A stretch of 64,000 nucleotides of DNA from a virus (IMGVR_UViG_3300007523_000006:53345-117344); one strand, 5' to 3'. Positions 1-8,794 are shown, numbered from the stretch's first letter. The notes: a model not told the origin generated them from the letters alone. A program made the numbers and translations.

Positions 1-33
1 GTTACTCATAATGATCTCCCAAATATATAGTCA

Positions 34-414
34 TCAATATATGACATCTAATTCATTTACAACTACCGTAACAGTATCTTCAAACCGGGCAACAGCAAGT
101 TGTTTGCGTCCAGGAGGCAACTTTCTAAGTCGTGCCTCTAGTTCATCAATGTGACAGTTTATAACGCTGAAGTTATTGTCGGCCAGCTTTTTGGCCTCTT
201 CTTCTAAATTAGCTACCGATCTATTTGGGTAGTAAGCCTGAAGCTGAGGCTTGGCGTGCATCATGATTTTTTTATAAATTGGTACATTGCACGCACATCC
301 TGGGTTTTGCAGGTATTTCTGCATATCTTCCAGGAAATCACTAGATAAGCTCTCCCGGAAGCGCTTGTCCCGTAGGGCCTGTTTCACGTCCATTAGTCCG
401 ATTGGTCTGCTCAT
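34..414 (-). CDS. Hypothetical protein, 126 aa
   Basis: Not recognised. The protein has a CxC pair (C40, C42) in a Pro/Asn-rich context and a charged helical second half. It starts with ATG inside the 3' end of the zinc-ribbon gene at 341-661, overlapping it by 74 bases in another frame; a second Met at residue 8 would shorten the overlap only slightly. It is the last gene seen of a minus-strand run of four small genes, so it is probably co-transcribed with them. The low-complexity-free sequence and compact packing support a real gene. Confidence 0.65.
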   Translation of the reverse strand: MSRPIGLMDVKQALRDKRFRESLSSDFLEDMQKYLQNPGCACNVPIYKKIMMHAKPQLQAYYPNRSVANLEEEAKKLADNNFSVINCHIDELEARLRKLPPGRKQLAVARFEDTVTVVVNELDVIY

Positions 415-661
415 CTGGTGTTGTCTCCACTAAGGTCAATTTGGTTGCTTTAATCACATATCCACAACCCGGACACTTAAACGATTTAGCCCGGTTCATA
501 GAAGGCGGAATAACTACTTTTTTGGTAAAAGGATCAACGAAAGGCGATCCACGAGGAATAGCAGCCTGCTTGACTTTAACTAAATCCTGGATGTCGTCGC
601 CTTTGGTGATTCTTTTGTAGCCACAGTTGTCACAAAAGAATTGGTATGTTTTAAGACTCAT
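341..661 (-). CDS. Small zinc-ribbon protein, 106 aa
   Basis: Two CxxC knuckles, C10/C13 (FCDNCGYK) and C63/C66 (KCPGCGYV), predict one zinc ribbon, a fold used for nucleic-acid or protein contacts. The C-terminal 30 residues are polar and probably disordered. I start at the Met of MSLKTYQFF rather than nine codons upstream, because that ATG overlaps the stop of the gene at 651-989, as expected for translational coupling. Molecular function unknown. Confidence 0.7.
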   Translation of the reverse strand: MSLKTYQFFCDNCGYKRITKGDDIQDLVKVKQAAIPRGSPFVDPFTKKVVIPPSMNRAKSFKCPGCGYVIKATKLTLVETTPDEQTNRTNGRETGPTGQALPGELI

Positions 662-989
662 GGTTCTCGTCATTTGGCAAATTGACAATAGTTGCCGCTT
701 CGAGCCAGTTTAGGATTACAGCAGCAAAATTTGCCAAAAATCCTCCTGCACACCCGCAAGCGAAAATCTGAAGTGGATTTTGTGAAATCCATATTGCGCC
801 CATCAAGAAACCGCACCATGTACCACAGCACAAGTAGCAGTCTACGACACCGCCCATGCTAGGCAGTCCAATCTTGGCTGTAATCGACTTCACAAGTTTT
901 CGGAACCATTCCATAATGGACCCATCAACTATTATGTGACTTAACCCAATACTGGACAAAGCGAACAAAATCAAAGTTTCAATATTCAT
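651..989 (-). CDS. Membrane protein with CxxCC...C motif, DUF1360-like
   Basis: 112 aa with a hydrophobic N-terminus (about residues 3-20) and two further hydrophobic stretches (about 60-95). Between them is a cysteine cluster (C51, C54, C55, C59; DCYLCCGTWCG). Small phage membrane proteins of the DUF1360 type carry a similar 'C..C.G.W.G' signature; I assign this by pattern only. Role unknown. Its stop overlaps the downstream zinc-ribbon start, so the two are likely translated together. Confidence 0.65.
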   Translation of the reverse strand: MNIETLILFALSSIGLSHIIVDGSIMEWFRKLVKSITAKIGLPSMGGVVDCYLCCGTWCGFLMGAIWISQNPLQIFACGCAGGFLANFAAVILNWLEAATIVNLPNDENHES

Positions 990-1021
990 AGATTCCCTTT
1001 ATTTATGTTTTGAAGAAAAAA

Positions 1022-1381
1022 TCACCGCCAAAATGTGACGTGGATTCTATCTTTATCTGTGTGGATACAAAAATCTCTGTAGCCAGTGAACTTACAAAGC
1101 TCATCAACTTCACCGATTTGCCAATCACAACAGGCGGTTAGCCGGTGGTCAATTTTATCCACTAGAATTGTATCTGAGAAATACTCTTCTAGTTTGCGAA
1201 TACGAATTTCGTCAAGCGAGTTGAGTAGTTCCAATACACTGCGTTGACCAAGAGTTTTCATTCCTGGAATGCGTTGACCCAACTGCCATTGGTCAAAAAA
1301 ATGGCGAAATTCGGGGAACAAGGCGTGTGCCTTTTTGTCGAAGAAAATTAGTTCCTCGATATTTTGCAGATTTATTTCCAT
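1022..1381 (-). CDS. Hypothetical protein, 119 aa
   Basis: Not recognised. Soluble, mixed charge, with a leucine-rich middle (residues 45-70) and aromatic ends. First gene of the minus-strand group, divergent from the baseplate gene at 1443; the 61-base gap must carry promoters for both directions. Confidence 0.65.
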   Translation of the reverse strand: MEINLQNIEELIFFDKKAHALFPEFRHFFDQWQLGQRIPGMKTLGQRSVLELLNSLDEIRIRKLEEYFSDTILVDKIDHRLTACCDWQIGEVDELCKFTGYRDFCIHTDKDRIHVTFWR

Positions 1382-1390
1382 GACACTATG

Positions 1391-1420
1391 TTAACCCCAA
1401 GATGATGAACTTGCTATAAG
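1391..1420 (+). promoter_or_regulatory. Possible promoter for the baseplate operon
   Basis: TTAACC (1391-1396), 18-base spacer, TATAAG (1415-1420), lying 22 bases before a good ribosome-binding site (AAGGAG) and the ATG at 1443. It is a weak match and lacks the CGTGG element of the main promoter class, so it is tentative. Confidence 0.3.
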
Positions 1421-1442
1421 CTAGTAATCCAAGGAGACAAAT

Positions 1443-2621
1443 ATGGCTGATGATACTTTTCGTCCAAGACGACCAAACCCGCCAGATGATGAAGATCAGG
1501 TAACGGGCGAAGATGAAGGCGGCATGTCCGCTTTGAATATGGCAGAGAAGATGCGACAACAGGCGGCTGGAGAGGATAGTCAATCAGATGACAATCCTAA
1601 GCTAACTGGCAACTTCAATATTAAGGGGATGGAAAACGCCCCGCCTGAATTCATGCAAGCACTAAAAGCCGCTCAGGGTGGCCCGCAGCAGAAAGTTCAG
1701 CAAGAAACATCCGGTCATGAGCCGAAGCGTGGCTTTGGCCAGATGTCTGGTGGTGGAGAAGGTCCAGGTTCAGCACCCGCAGCACCAGTCGCCAAGAAGC
1801 GTGACGCTGCATCGACAAGCTCAGGCCACTTGAAAGAATTGCTGGAAGGACTGAAAGGTTCGACCACAATTTATGAAGAGATTGAGTTGCCTTCGAGGGG
1901 TCGTTTTTACGACGGCACTGATGGTCCCGCAAACGGAGTTGTTTCTATTCGTCCGATGACGGGCGAAGAAGAACAAATTCTGGCAACCCCACGATTCGTT
2001 CGTAAGGGACAAGCCATCAACATGATCTTCCAGCGATGCCTCAAGGAACAGTTCCGTCCCGAACAACTCTTGACCATCGACCGGACCTACATGCTGATTT
2101 ACCTGCGTGGTATTTCGTATTCACCGAATTACGATGTTGAGGTAAAGTGTCCTGAATGTGAAAAGAAGTTCGGAACCACAATTGACCTCAATACGCTATA
2201 TGTCGAACCGTGTCCTGAAACATATGGGCCACAATTGCAAGATGTATTGCCAACAACCAAGCTGCCTTTCTCATATCGGCTTTCAACTGGTCGAGATGAG
2301 CAAGAGATCACGGATTACCGTGATCGCCGCATCAAGGCTTTCGGTGACGCCTCTGCTGACGATACTTTGATCTACAGAACGTCTATGCTGCTTGATGATA
2401 TCGACGGCTTGACCAATAAGGGCGAACTTCAGATTCTTCTAAAGAATCTACCGATCAGCGACGTATCGTATGCACGCAACTGTATCAACGAGCCACCATT
2501 TGGCGTTGATACAAATGTAGAAATTGTTTGCCCTAGCTGTCTACAGGACTTTGAAGTTGATCTTCCACTGGAGGCCAATTTTTTCTTCCCTCGACGGAAG
2601 AAAAACAAGACCCAAGCATAG
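1443..2621 (+). CDS. Baseplate hub subunit, T4 gp26-like
   Basis: 392 aa. The first ~130 residues are acidic, Pro/Gly/Gln-rich and probably disordered. From about residue 135 the order 'ELPSRGRFYDG ... IRPMTGEEEQIL ... INMIFQRCL ... LIYLRGISYSP' matches the baseplate hub/assembly family of T4 gp26 and its cyanophage relatives. Two CxxC pairs (C236/C239 and C363/C366) look like a zinc site typical of the non-coliphage members. T4 gp26 is 208 aa, so the long N-terminal extension is unusual. AAGGAG lies just upstream of ATG. It heads an operon of structural genes running to the terminator at 4120. Confidence 0.75.
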   Translation: MADDTFRPRRPNPPDDEDQVTGEDEGGMSALNMAEKMRQQAAGEDSQSDDNPKLTGNFNIKGMENAPPEFMQALKAAQGGPQQKVQQETSGHEPKRGFGQMSGGGEGPGSAPAAPVAKKRDAASTSSGHLKELLEGLKGSTTIYEEIELPSRGRFYDGTDGPANGVVSIRPMTGEEEQILATPRFVRKGQAINMIFQRCLKEQFRPEQLLTIDRTYMLIYLRGISYSPNYDVEVKCPECEKKFGTTIDLNTLYVEPCPETYGPQLQDVLPTTKLPFSYRLSTGRDEQEITDYRDRRIKAFGDASADDTLIYRTSMLLDDIDGLTNKGELQILLKNLPISDVSYARNCINEPPFGVDTNVEIVCPSCLQDFEVDLPLEANFFFPRRKKNKTQA

Positions 2622-2623
2622 AA

Positions 2624-2818
2624 ATGTGGAAGGGACTAGCGGAAGAAATATTCTTCTTCCAATATCACTTACACTTAGCTATGTCAGGGTCAATGAGTCT
2701 GCCGATCAATCTGCGAAAATGGATGATCGAACGCTTTATCGAGCAAAAAGAAAAAGAAAACGAGGCAATGGAAGCCTCACGCAGAAAGGCGCAGTCTCAA
2801 TCAAAGTCAAGGCGATAA
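2624..2818 (+). CDS. Small protein after gp26, 64 aa
   Basis: Starts two bases after the gp26-like stop. One long amphipathic helix with 'RKWMIERFIEQKEKENEAME', then a basic tail. Short helical proteins with a similar 'W.IERFIEQKEKEN' segment often sit next to the gp26 gene of T4-like phages and may be baseplate assembly factors; that assignment rests on position and pattern. Confidence 0.6.
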   Translation: MWKGLAEEIFFFQYHLHLAMSGSMSLPINLRKWMIERFIEQKEKENEAMEASRRKAQSQSKSRR

Positions 2819-2821
2819 AAA

Positions 2822-3565
2822 ATGGCAACAAAAGAACGATACCAAAATCCTACTTGCGGTGACTCAGTAAATCTTCGGTTGTTTACTTACAACAGCAACA
2901 ACCGAAGAGACGTGCAATCTATCGAGAAAGTGGAAATTTACACTTATGACGATACCTTCAGGTCTGCTGATAATCCTCAAGGAATGAGATTGGTTCAAAC
3001 CGTTCTCGGCACAGATGTCGTACAAGAAGCAACAGGTCAATATTTGTTACAGCTAACGGTTTCAAACCCGTTGTATACAATCGGCTCATATAGAGACGTT
3101 TGGTCTGTTGTCTTTGAGGACGGCGAATGTGCAACTGCTCAGGTTGCGAACGACTTTCAGATTTATTCTGATTTGTGGTTCACAACACCAATCCCGCCAA
3201 TATATGATTTTAATTTTAACTTCCGTCCCAATAAAGTCCGTAAAGGATCAAAGCGATATTTGCTGATCCAGGTCGTACCGAATGTTCCACGAGGGTCCGA
3301 GATTCTTCCCTACTATGAAAATCTCGCCATAGTCTCAGATTTACGGGTATCTATAGAACTTGCCTGCGGGGAGTGTGTCCCGGCAGAGCAAGACCTACGC
3401 CTGATAGAAGATCGGACCCTTGTGAACTATCGTGAAAAAGGTTACGCATATTTCTTCCTTGATACGGAAGAATATGATGAAGGCATTTACAATATTTGGT
3501 TTGAACTTGCCTTTGGCGAAAACGTGTTCGTGTCTGACAAAAACTCTTTCCAGGTATACAGCTAA
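2822..3565 (+). CDS. Putative virion structural protein, 247 aa
   Basis: Not recognised by family. Predominantly beta-strand pattern with few charged helices, and regular alternation such as 'YLLQLTVSNPLY' and 'RYLLIQVVPNVP'. Two cysteines close together (ELACGECVP) near residue 187. Tight packing (3-base gap upstream, 1-base overlap downstream) with the baseplate gene suggests a tail or baseplate component. Function inferred from location only. Confidence 0.65.
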   Translation: MATKERYQNPTCGDSVNLRLFTYNSNNRRDVQSIEKVEIYTYDDTFRSADNPQGMRLVQTVLGTDVVQEATGQYLLQLTVSNPLYTIGSYRDVWSVVFEDGECATAQVANDFQIYSDLWFTTPIPPIYDFNFNFRPNKVRKGSKRYLLIQVVPNVPRGSEILPYYENLAIVSDLRVSIELACGECVPAEQDLRLIEDRTLVNYREKGYAYFFLDTEEYDEGIYNIWFELAFGENVFVSDKNSFQVYS

Positions 3566-4086
3566 TGGCCGTTTTTAATCTTCCCGATGAACCAGATTCG
3601 CCAGCAGGAAAGGCAATCCAAACTGCATTGGCACCATCAGCAGAAAAGCTGGCATCTCTAGTGATGCCAAATAAATTTCAGTTGGTATTCAAATCAGACC
3701 CATATTTGGGCGATAGTGTTCATGGCTTGATACTTGACCTGGGCCGCAAAGAATTGATTTTCAACACAATAGAAAACGGTCAATACAATTGGATTGACTG
3801 GCTTTTAGAAGTGCCTGAAGATGAAGTTGTTACGTTATTCTTTTTAGACGAAGACAATAAACACAGGTGTATATTGGTCATGGAAGGACTCTATGTGTTT
3901 GAACATACTTGTGCAATGAATAATACACAGAACGCTTATGGCATCGACTCGACTGAAAATCTCGAACACAAAGTAACAGTGCAATTCACCAATATTGAAA
4001 GACTACATCCAGAAGGGCAGGGGAAAAGTTTGAAAAAAGTGGTCAGAAGACCCAAGGAGAATGTTGATCGCCAAAGACAAGAGTAA
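3565..4086 (+). CDS. Putative tail-associated protein, 173 aa
   Basis: The ATG overlaps the TAA of the previous gene (TAATG). Beta-rich core (residues 35-150) ending in 'LEHKVTVQFTNIERL', with a basic C-terminal tail. The pattern of 'FKSDP..GD.V.GLILDLG' followed by a paired-strand region is reminiscent of tail-tube-like folds, but I cannot assign it with confidence. Last gene before the strong terminator. Confidence 0.6.
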   Translation: MAVFNLPDEPDSPAGKAIQTALAPSAEKLASLVMPNKFQLVFKSDPYLGDSVHGLILDLGRKELIFNTIENGQYNWIDWLLEVPEDEVVTLFFLDEDNKHRCILVMEGLYVFEHTCAMNNTQNAYGIDSTENLEHKVTVQFTNIERLHPEGQGKSLKKVVRRPKENVDRQRQE

Positions 4087-4119
4087 AGGTAAGATCAAAG
4101 ACTCCTCCCAAAATGCAAC

Positions 4120-4150
4120 AAAAAGGCTCGCCAATTGGCGAGCCTTTTTT
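4120..4150 (+). terminator. Rho-independent terminator of the baseplate operon
   Basis: Perfect stem GGCTCGCC/GGCGAGCC (4125-4132, 4137-4144) with loop AATT, an A-run before and six T after. It ends transcription of 1443-4086. Confidence 0.92.
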
Positions 4151-4262
4151 CGTGTAAAATCACTCGACTCTCAATCTCTGCAAGGCTTGTTTTGCAGAGG
4201 ACTTACGGCAAAAAACATGGTGGGAGAGAAAGGCAGGCTTTCGAGAATATTTCTGTTCAATC

Positions 4263-4291
4263 TTTACAACCAGACTTTTTTGACGTACTAT
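4263..4291 (+). promoter_or_regulatory. Promoter, main phage class
   Basis: TTTACA (4263-4268), 17-base spacer, TACTAT (4286-4291). It matches the -35 and spacing of nine other sites in the window, although its spacer ends in GACG rather than CGTGG. It lies about 40 bases before the ATG at 4333, which supports that start over the much longer upstream reading frame that begins inside the terminator. Confidence 0.6.
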
Positions 4292-4332
4292 CTGAGGGAA
4301 CGAAACGTCTTCTTCACGAAAGGAAGGTGCAA

Positions 4333-5550
4333 ATGGCATCAAAACGTGGTATTCGTAAACGGAACGAGCGTATCGTCCGTCAAAAACTCGAACAGGAGTC
4401 AAACATGGCTGAAAACAAGTTGACCGGAAATGTAGGTCGCACTTCGGTAGCCGATCTGATACTAGCCCGTACTAGATTTCTTCACCCGGACAAACCTTCG
4501 ATTCAGGTGGTACAACCTCAACCTGCGGCCCCTCTGGAGAAGCCCGGCGACAAACCTGTGGCTGCATCTCCGGCACTTCAGGACACCGCTCCAGTTGCAG
4601 TTGATCCAATCATCAGCAGCGTTCGTCACAAAGAGATGATCTTTCGTGAAGCCGACGAGAATCGGGATCACTACCTCTTAAAGCAACTGGAAGACGGCGA
4701 AAAATTGCCGTGGTTTCGATACGTCCGCAAAGAGAGTCAATACTCCGAATTCGTCATGCTCACAACAGAGATGGCGAAAGCAATGCTTCAGAGCGTCTGG
4801 ACCGAGACGGAAGGCAACCGAAAGCTGAAAGTTTGGCTGAAAGATGCCTACAAGCGAGACATTGATAATGATCGCTGGATTCCCTCTGACGAATCGATTG
4901 GTATCGACTTCAATGGTGTTGTATACAATGGACGGCATCGACTCACGGCACTCGTGGAATCGGGCAAAGAATGGCCGTTCTACGTCACTTTCAATTGCTT
5001 GGAAGAGGCCAAGTTCACGGTTGATTCCGGGGCGAAACGCAACTCAGCAGAGAAGTTACGTCTCGTGATCGACACCAAGCTGGGAAATCGAACCACTGGC
5101 TTCTGCAAGGCTATCATGAAAGGTCTTCAGAGCAAGGTTCGTTACACAGAGACGGAAATCGCTGAATTTGCACACAAGTGGCAGGATTTAATTGCCTGGA
5201 TCAGTAGCAACTTGCCAGTCGCACGAGCCGAAGTTCAAGCGGCAATTGCAAAAGCATATCTGTGGTATGGCCCGGAAAAAATCGAACTGTTTGCCGAACG
5301 TCTTCGGGAAGTGAAATTCACGGAAGATGGTGATCCAGCACGAGCGTTGTATTTGGCTCTCACCAAGGCGAAAATCAATCGCATCAACGTCGCATTGGTT
5401 GCTTACAAAAAGACGCTGGCAAGCGTTGAGGCTACGGTGACAAACAAGCCGCTTTCCCGTCTGTATGAGCGAGACGAGGACATTTTCCAGTGGCAAGAAG
5501 GCTGGGAACTCCCGCAAGGATCGTGGTGGGAAGCCCAACCAAAAGAGTAA
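4333..5550 (+). CDS. ParB-like (sulfiredoxin-fold) protein, 405 aa
   Basis: The core 'GIDFNGVVYNGRHRLTALVESGK' (nt 4894-4968) is the ParB-N/sulfiredoxin-type signature 'DG.HR..A...SG', followed by 'VDSGAKRNSAEKL', as in many actinobacterial and phage proteins of this class. The C-terminal half is helical and ends in 'EDIFQWQEGWELP', which recurs in the 12327 gene. Possible role: DNA-binding regulator or nucleotide-dependent switch; not established. ATG at 4333 follows AGGAAGGT; a second ATG at 4405 after CAGGAG is a plausible alternative (381 aa). One of four ParB-like loci in the window. Confidence 0.75.
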   Translation: MASKRGIRKRNERIVRQKLEQESNMAENKLTGNVGRTSVADLILARTRFLHPDKPSIQVVQPQPAAPLEKPGDKPVAASPALQDTAPVAVDPIISSVRHKEMIFREADENRDHYLLKQLEDGEKLPWFRYVRKESQYSEFVMLTTEMAKAMLQSVWTETEGNRKLKVWLKDAYKRDIDNDRWIPSDESIGIDFNGVVYNGRHRLTALVESGKEWPFYVTFNCLEEAKFTVDSGAKRNSAEKLRLVIDTKLGNRTTGFCKAIMKGLQSKVRYTETEIAEFAHKWQDLIAWISSNLPVARAEVQAAIAKAYLWYGPEKIELFAERLREVKFTEDGDPARALYLALTKAKINRINVALVAYKKTLASVEATVTNKPLSRLYERDEDIFQWQEGWELPQGSWWEAQPKE

Positions 5551-5559
5551 AATATAAAG

Positions 5560-5592
5560 GCTGGCCCGGAAATATCCGGGCCAGCTTCGTTT
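5560..5592 (+). terminator. Rho-independent terminator
   Basis: GCTGGCCCGGA/TCCGGGCCAGC (5560-5570, 5575-5585) with loop AATA, followed by TTCGTTTT. It directly precedes the promoter at 5597. Confidence 0.85.
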
Positions 5593-5596
5593 TGGG

Positions 5597-5625
5597 TTTA
5601 CACTTCCTTATTTCCGTGGTAGAAT
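5597..5625 (+). promoter_or_regulatory. Promoter of the MoxR gene
   Basis: TTTACA (5597-5602), 17-base spacer ending CCGTGG, TAGAAT (5620-5625). Near-consensus sigma-70 type with the shared CGTGG extension. The expected start is near 5632, 46 bases before the ATG at 5678. Confidence 0.85.
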
Positions 5626-5677
5626 ATTCCCAACACCGTGGAACTCGAATATCCCCAGGAATTAAGGGAAGAAAAAA

Positions 5678-7282
5678 ATGGCTAGTGCCAATAATGTCCT
5701 AACAGCGAAATTAGACTTTTGGGTAAAGCACAACAAGAATGTGCTTTTCATCGGAAAACATGGCGTCGGCAAGACTGCTATGATTAAGGACGCCTTTGAT
5801 CGGCACGGCTTGAATTGGCGGTATTTTTCTGCATCTACGATGGACCCGTGGGTTGACTTCATTGGAGTACCACGAGAAAAAACCGACAACAAGGTTCCCG
5901 AACAATTCGAGATCATTAAGGAACTAGCATCCATTGATTTGCCGCTTGCCTACGAGTGGGTCCAGAACAATTGGAAACTCAGCGACGAAGCGTCCAAGCG
6001 TGTCGTCGATCACGCTGTAAATCGCCAGCAAGGATTGACATATCTCGATCTGGTTCGTCCGCAAACTTTTGCCGCTGGTGAAGTCGAAGCGTTATTCTTC
6101 GACGAATATAATCGGTCGCCAAAGAAAGTCCGCAACGCCGTGATGGAACTGATTCAGTTCAAGTCCATCAATGGTATGAAGTTTCCAAACCTTCGTATCG
6201 TTTGGGCGGCAATCAACCCGGACGATGATGAAAACGAAACCTACGACGTTGAACGTCTCGACCCTGCTCAGGCCGACCGATACCATATCGCAGTTGAAGT
6301 ACCTTATCGGCCAAATGCCGATTGGTTCCGAGGCGAATATGGTCAGCGTGTTGGTGATGCTGCCATTCAGTGGTGGGACGACTTGTCGGAAGAAGAAAAA
6401 AACCGCATCAGCCCTCGTCGTCTTCAATATGCTCTCGACGTATATCGTGAGCGAGGGGATATGAGGGATGTGTTGCCTCTGACGGTAAATGTCAGCAAGC
6501 TGACCACGGCATTGAATACAGGACCGATCACCGAGAAGTTGGAACAGTTGATGAAGTCGAAGGACGTGGCCGAAGCACGAACCTTCCTGAACAACGAAAA
6601 CAACTACACGGCGGCAATGAAGTTTATTCCGAAGTCGGAAACTTTGACGACATATTTCATCCCGTTGCTGCCGAAAGAAAAGATGGCAGCACTGATGAAC
6701 GATGACGACAAGACTTGCAATTACATCATTACCAATACCGACAAAGTGCCGGTATTCAAAGATGTATGTAAGGAACTTATCAACGCCAACACCAATGTTA
6801 GACTCGCCAAGAAGATTCGCCGGGCGATGACGGAGAATCAAGATTTGGCTACAGCATTCGCATCTGAGACAGATGCTTCAGTGCCACCGGCTGAATCGCA
6901 TTTTAACAAAGTCAAGGCAGGAACAAAGTCCTGGAGTGATACCTTGACCGAATTGAAGACCGCTCCACAGGATACGTCACAACAGCGTATCCAAAATTAC
7001 GACAAAATTGCATCCAGCATCCCGGAGAAGCAAACGGCAGACGAGGCATTGGCAACATTGGAAATTCTCAATGCAGTGTTTAGCGGCAATCAATTTGCCT
7101 CTAGTATCACTGCCAAACCTTTTGAAAAGCTAATGGGGATTGTGAACCACTGCATTGCAGAAATCCACCGGAACACCGGATCGGATTGGACTACAATTCT
7201 CAGTAAGCATGGCGTTCGCTTCAAGACTTTGTTGGAGAAGATTAAAGTCGGCGGATTGTCTTCTCGGTTGTACACTCCATAA
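5678..7282 (+). CDS. MoxR-family AAA+ ATPase
   Basis: 534 aa. Walker A GKHGVGKT (residues 26-33), Walker B ALFFDEYNR (about 136-144) and sensor-1-like 'LRIVWAAINPDDD' define a MoxR/AAA_5 ATPase. The region after residue 270 is helical and unassigned. MoxR ATPases usually work as chaperones with a von Willebrand factor A (VWA) partner, inserting cofactors or activating complexes; the next gene is such a partner. GGAAGA precedes the ATG. It has its own promoter and is followed by a promoter and terminator hairpin. Confidence 0.85.
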   Translation: MASANNVLTAKLDFWVKHNKNVLFIGKHGVGKTAMIKDAFDRHGLNWRYFSASTMDPWVDFIGVPREKTDNKVPEQFEIIKELASIDLPLAYEWVQNNWKLSDEASKRVVDHAVNRQQGLTYLDLVRPQTFAAGEVEALFFDEYNRSPKKVRNAVMELIQFKSINGMKFPNLRIVWAAINPDDDENETYDVERLDPAQADRYHIAVEVPYRPNADWFRGEYGQRVGDAAIQWWDDLSEEEKNRISPRRLQYALDVYRERGDMRDVLPLTVNVSKLTTALNTGPITEKLEQLMKSKDVAEARTFLNNENNYTAAMKFIPKSETLTTYFIPLLPKEKMAALMNDDDKTCNYIITNTDKVPVFKDVCKELINANTNVRLAKKIRRAMTENQDLATAFASETDASVPPAESHFNKVKAGTKSWSDTLTELKTAPQDTSQQRIQNYDKIASSIPEKQTADEALATLEILNAVFSGNQFASSITAKPFEKLMGIVNHCIAEIHRNTGSDWTTILSKHGVRFKTLLEKIKVGGLSSRLYTP

Positions 7283-7286
7283 ACGA

Positions 7287-7315
7287 TATACAACCAGCAT
7301 AAAACGTGGTACAAT
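7287..7315 (+). promoter_or_regulatory. Promoter of the VWA/metallopeptidase gene
   Basis: TATACA (7287-7292), 17-base spacer ending ACGTGG, TACAAT (7310-7315). The expected start is near 7321, inside the 5' arm of the terminator hairpin that follows, so new transcripts should not form the complete hairpin. Confidence 0.75.
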
Positions 7316-7350
7316 CAGAGGGCTGGCAGAACCAGCCCTCTGTTTCTTTA
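7316..7350 (+). terminator. Terminator of the MoxR transcript
   Basis: CAGAGGGCTGG/CCAGCCCTCTG (7316-7326, 7332-7342), loop CAGAA, then TTTCTTTA. It lies immediately downstream of the -10 box of the next promoter. Confidence 0.8.
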
Positions 7351-7363
7351 GGATGGATGTAAT

Positions 7364-8449
7364 ATGATTGAAGCAAACGAAGGCGAATTGGATAGTGTTC
7401 CTGGGGTTGCCGAGGACGGCACCTTAGATGTTGCGTCATCCAACAAATACAAAGTCCGCATCTCAAATGAGGAATGGTTTGAGATCAGCCGAGCGCTCGA
7501 ACCACACCATGCTGTATTTTACAAAGTATGGCAAATGGGTAAGCCAATTTTTAACGATGAAATCGAGACTGCTGCTGTGCAGTTCGATGAAAATGGAAAC
7601 TTCATTTGGTTCCATTTCAATCCTCACTTCTGGAAGAGGATGCAATTCAAAGACAAGTTATTCGTGATCTGTCACGAAGCGTTGCATATTGTCTTGAATC
7701 ACGGACTCCGCACTAGAGATTGTGGTTCCAATCGTCGAGCCACAAACGTAGCCCTTGACGTTGTGGTGAACCACACGCTCGCCAACAACTTCGGATTTGA
7801 GCGAACCAACATCGAAGGTTGGGAAGACTATTGTTGGGTCGATACGGTATTCAAAGATAAAAAGCCGCAACCGCCCGACAATGAAATGTACGAGCATTAC
7901 TACAACCTCTTCGAGAAAGTCTATGGCGACGGCGGCATGGGCGATGGAGAAGGCGGCGGTCCAGGTCTTGTCGATGACCACGAAATGATGGGAGAGGGTT
8001 CTGATAAATGGGATAAGGTCATCGACCAACTGAATGAAGGCATGTCCGAGGAAGAGAAAGAATCTCTCAAGGCGACAGTCAATAAGCACTTTCAGAAAAA
8101 TGAAACGAAGCCCGAGAAAAACCAACCGGCTGGAACTGGTACGGGTGGTCAATGGGTATTCACCAATGTCGGAAAAGTAAAGAAAAAATCGAAGTGGGAA
8201 ACGGTCATCAAGAAGTGGAGTAGGAAATATCTGATCGACAAAGAAAAAGAAGTTGAGCAGTGGGCCAGACTTCAACGTCGAATGACTATGCTGCCAAGGA
8301 ATATGTTCCTGCCAACTGACATGGAAGTCGAAGACAACGAAAAGGAAAAAACAAGGATCGACGTGTGGTTTTATCTCGACACGTCAGGATCGTGTTGGGG
8401 ATTGAAGGATCGTTTCTTTGAAGCGGCATTAAGCCTGCCTACAGAGTGA
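7364..8449 (+). CDS. VWA-like metallopeptidase, ends at in-frame TGA
   Basis: 361 aa to the TGA. HEALH (residues 104-108) is the HExxH zinc site of the DUF2201/VWA-like putative metallopeptidases. An acidic Gly-rich linker (about 190-215) follows, then the start of a VWA domain with 'FYLDTSGS', the DxSxS part of the metal-ion (MIDAS) site. The reading frame continues without interruption beyond TGA at 8447-8449 into the rest of the VWA domain (see next entry). The Arg-like position (…PTE-stop-FNVRLF) suggests CGA changed to TGA. As read, the product lacks the second half of its VWA domain. It partners the MoxR ATPase upstream. Confidence 0.8.
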   Translation: MIEANEGELDSVPGVAEDGTLDVASSNKYKVRISNEEWFEISRALEPHHAVFYKVWQMGKPIFNDEIETAAVQFDENGNFIWFHFNPHFWKRMQFKDKLFVICHEALHIVLNHGLRTRDCGSNRRATNVALDVVVNHTLANNFGFERTNIEGWEDYCWVDTVFKDKKPQPPDNEMYEHYYNLFEKVYGDGGMGDGEGGGPGLVDDHEMMGEGSDKWDKVIDQLNEGMSEEEKESLKATVNKHFQKNETKPEKNQPAGTGTGGQWVFTNVGKVKKKSKWETVIKKWSRKYLIDKEKEVEQWARLQRRMTMLPRNMFLPTDMEVEDNEKEKTRIDVWFYLDTSGSCWGLKDRFFEAALSLPTE

Positions 8450-8785
8450 TTTAATGTCCGTCTTTTCTGCTTCGATACCAAGGTTGAAGAAACCACCCTC
8501 GAAAGTCGTAAGGTATATGGGGGTGGCGGCACGACGTTCGATATTCTTGAATCTGAAATTCAGAATGAACTCCGCAAGGGTGGTGGCACAAAGAAAACCC
8601 TTGAAGGAAAAGAAGTGCCGATGATTACCAAATACCCGGAAGCTGTATTCGTCATCACTGATGGATACGGCACTAACGTAAAGCCTGAAAAGCCTGACAA
8701 CTGGTATTGGTTCATCACGGAAGGTGGCGTTAAATCTCACATCGACCGGGGATGTAACTTCTATAAACTGGGTGATTTTGAATAA
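8450..8785 (+). pseudogene. C-terminal half of the VWA domain, same frame after TGA
   Basis: Directly after the TGA, in the same frame, 111 codons run to TAA (8783-8785). They encode 'RLFCFDTKV', 'YGGGGTTFDIL' and 'YPEAVFVITDGYGT', the remaining VWA strands with the conserved Thr and the final Asp of the MIDAS. No good start codon or ribosome-binding site lies at its head, so it can be made only by readthrough of TGA, or it is dead. The next gene starts nine bases downstream. Confidence 0.75.
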
Positions 8786-8794
8786 GAGGGCAAA

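Noticed and set aside
4135-4332. Longer N-terminus for the ParB-like protein starting at 4135
   Set aside because: That ATG lies inside the terminator stem, and a promoter (4263-4291) starts transcription downstream of it.
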